Positions 59,517 to 64,000 of a stretch of 64,000 bases of DNA are shown here, piece by piece (position 1 is the stretch's first letter; every line of letters starts with the position of its first letter). A model generated the notes under the pieces. That model did not search any database and was not told the origin of the DNA. It was given only the letters and a program-made list of their open reading frames with translations. The stretch spans positions 206,470,841-206,534,840 of the forward strand of contig JBAIZL010000001.1 of assembly GCA_036971475.1 (NCBI GenBank), read 5' to 3'. The DNA comes from Prosapia bicincta. Lineage: Eukaryota > Arthropoda > Insecta > Hemiptera > Cercopidae. The position numbers and the translations under genes are program-made.

Positions 59517-60320
59517 CACATATACCGGTATAACTGGCGCCTTATAAGTTCCGCTTTGGCCTTGAGAGGCGAATGATGGGGCACAGTGGTGAGAAGACCA
59601 AGAATCAATGCAGATCTGTAGACACAGGTGTTTTGTTACTCTGCAAAAACACAGTTATTCATTCTGTGTAGAAATTACATACATCTAGACGACTGAAGCT
59701 TTAAAGGTTTTTACCCCCCAGAATGTATCATATTACAATCTAAGAAACCCTTTTTCTTAGACTTTTTGAATCCAATAATGCCTCTGAGACTTGTTTTCAT
59801 TTTTCCCTTTCTCTCGTTAAAAATAAAGGCTAACATTGATCATTCTGTTAAAGACAATCGCTTGATAGCCATAGTTTATGTTTTCATATAAAACACGGCA
59901 TTTCATAACACGGCAAAATAAAATTAAATATTAATTCACTCTATAAAGATATATAGTATTTAAACAGGAAACCATATTCTACTCACATAGTCTCCTGAAA
60001 CAAGAAATATAGAACACAATTACAGGACTCAATGGTTACCGAACGGGTATCAGACAGTTTTTTCCTCGAGCCTGACTCTGTCCTATGACGGTCATTGCAT
60101 AGTACGTTCTAGTGGGTAAATACCTATTGAAGCGAAAGTTCAAGACAAACAGCTGCACATGTTTTGCTTACTTTGGGTGTAGAGTCAGACAGCATAGTCT
60201 GAGAGCGCAGCGGTAGGAGGGTGAGGCGTAGTACCAAGACTGGCTGGTAGTGGCAGAGTCAGGGCGGAACTTATAGTCCACAGTTAATACCAGTATATAA
60301 TTGTATATAAGGGATAGTAC
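59517..60320. mobile_element. Possible ~0.8-kb element with degenerate inverted ends
   Basis: ACCGGTATAACTGGCGCCTTATAAGTTCCGC at the left (59523-59553) is matched on the minus strand at the right (60262-60300) by ACTGGTATTAACTGTGGACTATAAGTTCCGC, with further similarity outwards (GTACCACATATA / GTACTATCCCTTATATA). The interior is GC-richer than the surroundings but shows no transposase. Probably a non-autonomous DNA transposon. Target-site duplication not resolved. Confidence 0.5.
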
Positions 60321-61069
60321 CTAACGGACTAACACTTATATCAGTTGCTATAGTGTGAACCAAAAATAATACTTTTGAGTATTCCTGCCAGCAATGGAAA
60401 CCAATTCACTGTTAGACTTCACTCACAAAGTCGAAACCTAAACTTCCCTTCTAAACATTACACTCTCCTTATAGTGAAGTTTACATTACAAAATATATCA
60501 ATCATTGAAAACAAGTTTTAAAAAATCTCTCATGTCCCAGAGGGTCAAAAATTTTAACTGACAGAATAATTCACATACTTTCGTAAAAATACTAAACTTC
60601 ATGACGTCACAGGGGTAGCAAGTGCCGCGGGAGGAGTGTGGGACAGCATAACGAAGCATCTAGAAAAATCACCTACAGTGAAACAATGCTCATAATTTTA
60701 AAAGAGATGAATAAGGGACGCCGATAAATATATTTCAATAAGTAGCTGTCCAATGCAAACATAAGTCGCACGAACTTGATCCACCCGTCGATATAGGTAG
60801 TTAAATTCTCACAATATGGAGTTCGCATGATTTAAACTAAGCATTATTTAATAACAGCAGAACCTAGATAGCTATGGATAGAAATATATACCCAAACTAA
60901 TTTTATCTTAGGTAGTTGAACATTTTCCAAATTTTTTCCCCACTCTAGCAGGCTGTATGGCTAAGCCGGTTCTTAAAATGTTATATGCAAATGTCATTAC
61001 TCAATAGTTATCCTAGGAAGCTTTACGCCAATGAATGATTTCGTTGAACACCAATAGTGACATTTATCA
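60321..61069. other. Stretch without a recognisable gene
   Basis: Nothing recognisable. Confidence 0.45.
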
Positions 61070-61109
61070 CACTCACACACACACACACACACACAAACAT
61101 ACACACACA

Positions 61110-61144
<35 letters not shown>
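61070..61144. repeat. (CA)n microsatellite
   Basis: About 75 bp of CA with AAAC and CATA interruptions. Confidence 0.96.
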
Positions 61145-61148
<4 letters not shown>

Positions 61149-61331
61149 ACGGGCCAGCCCCTGCCTTAAACGCTCACTTACCCTGCCGTCAACCCTTTCG
61201 TTGACCAGCTCTATAGCGCAAGGACGGCACCACACGCCCGTTGAAGAGCAAGAATTTTGAAACGAGCCGCTCGCAGCCAAAGCCAAGAACGCTGTGCAGT
61301 GCTCGCCAAAATCTGCCAGAGAACCAGTCAC
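61145..61331 (-). CDS. GC-rich open frame, possible first exon
   Basis: A GC-rich block of about 190 bp, unusual for this window. The minus strand is open from MTGSLADFGEHCTAFLALAA through VWCRPCAIELVNERVDGRVS to LRQGLARC, then runs into the CA array. TTGCAG|TGTGTG at the array edge is not a good donor. It could be a conserved 5' exon or regulatory block, but the family is unknown and the plus strand is also partly open. Confidence 0.25.
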
Positions 61332-62435
61332 TGGACTTAAAAAAGAAAAAACCTAACTGGCTGAGGATTTTACCCTTAACGGGTGATTCATCCCGGGGAA
61401 GGAGTTAATTTGAAAGACTACTAATCGGCGAAATGACCATATCGCTTATAGGAGAGTGTAAGAAACTTGTTTAAAAGAATACTCAGTTTGTTTGCAAGTT
61501 AGTTAAAAAATATTTATTTTTTAATTTTAAAATTTATTAATTTAAAATATGCATAGCACAGTATGCATCTTTTTGACCTTGAATTACATTTTGTGTTATT
61601 TCTCGCTAATGTCAAGAAAACATACTATTTGTTTTTTCTATTTGAAATTAAACATTTAATTAATATTTTACAATTTTATTTTACTAACTATCGGAATATA
61701 AAAAAGCGTAAAACGTTGCTCAATTAAACACTCAATCTTGCATGTCAAAATATAACCCTTTCAAACCTGCAGTTTTTGTTATTATCTTCAATTTAAATAT
61801 CTCTTTTCCCTTAAGTGACTATTTAAAACCTTTGACTGCTTGTCCTAATTTTATTTCAATATCCCTGGCTATGTAACCTTGAAATTTCAATTGCCAATGT
61901 TTGTTTATGTTTACTTGGATTTTTACTTAAAAGTTATTTGTTACATTCTACAAATTTTCTTTTTAACCCTTTTGTTTCTAGCAAAGCTTTACTCTTCAAT
62001 CCACTCCGAAAGCTCCCTAACCTTTACATTATGTTCAACTAGTTAAAATCTCTAAACAAACAACTTATTTATGGCAACATTCTATATAGCTATGTAAGTG
62101 ATAAAATTTTTCCTATATCTCTATCAACTCTAATTGATCTTTCAAAGTTATTTTCTACTTGCTTTTACAGGTAGAAATTAATTCAACTTTACCAAACAAC
62201 CTAAAAACAATTTCATAAATTACATTATATTATATAAAAACCAATTATCAAGCACATACTGAAACAAAAATTACTATTATAAAAACATATAGACATATCT
62301 TCCACAAGATCTCCAAAATATTTACTGAACAACAAATCATAATTAATAAAAATTGTTAAAACATCTGCTGAATGAAATCAAACACCTACTGAATTGAAAT
62401 CACAATATTTAATACATATTTTAATTAAAGCGTTT
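61332..62435. other. Stretch without a recognisable gene
   Basis: AT-rich DNA with nothing recognisable. Confidence 0.45.
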
Positions 62436-62960
62436 ACTGAAACATAGCTAAAAACCCTTCTTACAGACCCTTAATCATTTACAAAAAGAAATCTACACAT
62501 TTACTAAAATTTATCTTATCCTTTTAATAGAAAATACTTAACCCTTTGGTTACAATTAAATTAACCCCTTCTGCAAGAAAGTCATACATACTGGATATTT
62601 ACTAATATATACTGAAACATAGTTAAAAACCTTTCTGACAGACCCTTAATCATTTACAAAAAGAAATCTACACATTTACTAAAATTTATCTTATCCTTTT
62701 AATAGAAAATACTTAACCCTTTGGTTACAATTAAATTAACCCCTTCTGCAAGAAAGTCATACATACTGGATATTTACTAATATTTACTGAAACATAGTTA
62801 AAAATCTTTCTGACAGATCCTTAATCATTTACAAAAAGAAATCTACACATTTACTAACATTTATTTAACCCTTTTAATAGAAAATATTTAACCCTTTGGT
62901 TACAATTAAATTAACCCTTTCTGCAAGAAAGTCATACATACTGGAATTTACTAATAATTA
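62436..62960. repeat. 175-bp tandem array, 3 copies
   Basis: ACTGAAACATAGTTAAAAAC occurs at 62436, 62611 and 62786, and the array ends in ACTGAAAATT near 62960. Shared blocks are TTAATCATTTACAAAAAGAA, CTTAACCCTTTGGTTACAAT and TTCTGCAAGAAAGTCATACA. Units 1 and 2 are nearly identical; unit 3 is more diverged. Confidence 0.93.
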
Positions 62961-63280
62961 CTGAAAATTTATCAACGCAATTTCTGAAGGAAATTTATAC
63001 TAACTAAAATTTGATTAACCTTTGCTGAATGGTCAATAACCCATTTGCATAAATTATGTAACTTGCATTTTAACAAAATTGAAAAATTTCATTTTTCTAT
63101 TAAGTTTTCTATATCACTAACATATTAATTTATATATATAAATCATGAAATAAACAAATTACACTTATAATTAATCTAAAAGAAAAACTTATTTTAATAT
63201 ATTAGCTAGCCCCACTCACAATTTTAAAATCTCTTGTTTTAAATGTTTGGGTATTAGTCATATTTTCCCAATGTACAAAA

Positions 63281-63282
<2 letters not shown>
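62961..63282. other. Spacer without a gene
   Basis: Nothing recognisable. Confidence 0.45.

Positions 63283-63347
<65 letters not shown>
63283..63347. repeat. (TA)n microsatellite
   Basis: About 32 TA units. No hairpin element beside it. A short (AAT)n run follows at about 63378-63395. Confidence 0.97.
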
Positions 63348-63353
<6 letters not shown>

Positions 63354-64000
63354 ATTAAATTTATAAATATTAAAAAAAATAATAATAATAATAACATTAA
63401 CAGTAAACAATACTTCCAAAAGTTGACTTAGTAAAAGCCGACAAAGGAATACATTAAACAAAACAAAAAAAAGTTTGAAAAAAAAAATATTTAAGGCAAT
63501 AAACAATTTGTAAAACCCTTAGGGAACTAGGGTAGAGTTTTTGTTAGGTTTTAGAAAGTTGAAAGGGACGGGAGAGAACGACAGATGTGTCACGTACACT
63601 TTCAAAAATAACGGATAGTTTAAAAAAAAAAGTATAACGTACGAATTTCAAATTTGATTGGTGGAAGCCAAAATAGATGTTTTTCATTGGGTAGAAAATG
63701 AACGAGAAGGGGAAATACGCGGTAAACAAATTCAAGTGCAGAAAAAGAGAGGCAGTCTTCTTGCGACCAAAAAAGTAGATGGACGTGTGTGGATGTTCCT
63801 AAAGAAAGTGTGTGAAGTTGTTAAAAAAAAATATATAAGTAAATTAATTATCGATAAATGTGGTGAAGTGAAGTGTTATAAAAAAAAAATAATCGTCCAA
63901 CTAATACCAAGGGTTAACGGAATAAAGGAAAGAACGTCACTGCACTTAAGTAAAAACTTTAATTAAAAACTAATTTAAAAAAAATAAATTTCTGGTCAAT
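63348..64000. other. Stretch without a recognisable gene
   Basis: A purine-rich plus strand gives a Lys/Glu/Val-rich open frame at 63658-63966 with no recognisable domain. Nothing else seen. Confidence 0.4.

Noticed and set aside
63658..63966. 102-codon Lys/Glu-rich open frame
   Set aside because: Explained by purine-rich DNA; no domain, splice site or conserved pattern seen.

Overview
This window looks like nuclear DNA from a repeat-rich animal, most likely an arthropod. It is very AT-rich and almost gene-free. It is crowded with long (TA)n, (TG/CA)n and (GA)n microsatellites, and it carries decayed transposons typical of invertebrate genomes: Penelope-like elements (PLEs) with a GIY-YIG endonuclease, a LINE with RNase H, piggyBac and pogo/Tigger. 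Nothing in it looks bacterial. I cannot name the species.

Layout. 0-7 kb: an 88-bp tandem array, a palindromic hairpin element, a pogo/Tigger transposase relic, a long TG array and one convincing short coding exon (6861-6926, +). 10-13 kb: a broken LINE (minus strand), then two palindromic elements. 14-16.5 kb: two minisatellites (a degenerate 15-bp array and a near-perfect 55-bp x 11 array). 18.7-19.7 kb: two unrecognised open frames. 24.4-25.7 kb: an internally deleted piggyBac copy with TTAA ends. 26.3-28.4 kb: two more palindromes side by side, then a 132-bp tandem repeat. 28.7-39.4 kb: several pairs of diverged dispersed repeats (called X, Y and Z here) and one candidate exon on the minus strand (37599-37698). 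40-51 kb: very long microsatellites. 51.2-52.5 kb and 57.7-58.5 kb: two relics of the same Penelope-like family. 58.5-63 kb: further hairpin and inverted-repeat elements and a 175-bp tandem array.

The most interesting signal is a set of hammerhead-ribozyme-like motifs. The PLE relic at 57.7-58.5 kb carries one just after its coding end. Stem I, stem II, the GAAA strand, stem III and the cleavage C are all readable, with one substitution in the conserved core. Two unrelated-looking palindromic element families, at 12.1-12.4 kb and 12.8-13.0 kb, each carry an exact CUGANGA...GAAA core with a pairing stem I and a self-complementary stem III. In each case the opposite arm holds the same motif with a single core substitution. 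A third palindrome (26.5-26.8 kb) has a close variant. I infer that these short elements are non-autonomous relatives of PLEs. Most of them sit against (TA)n arrays.

Most of the remaining sequence is probably intronic or intergenic. The two candidate exons lie on opposite strands, so they need not belong to one gene.
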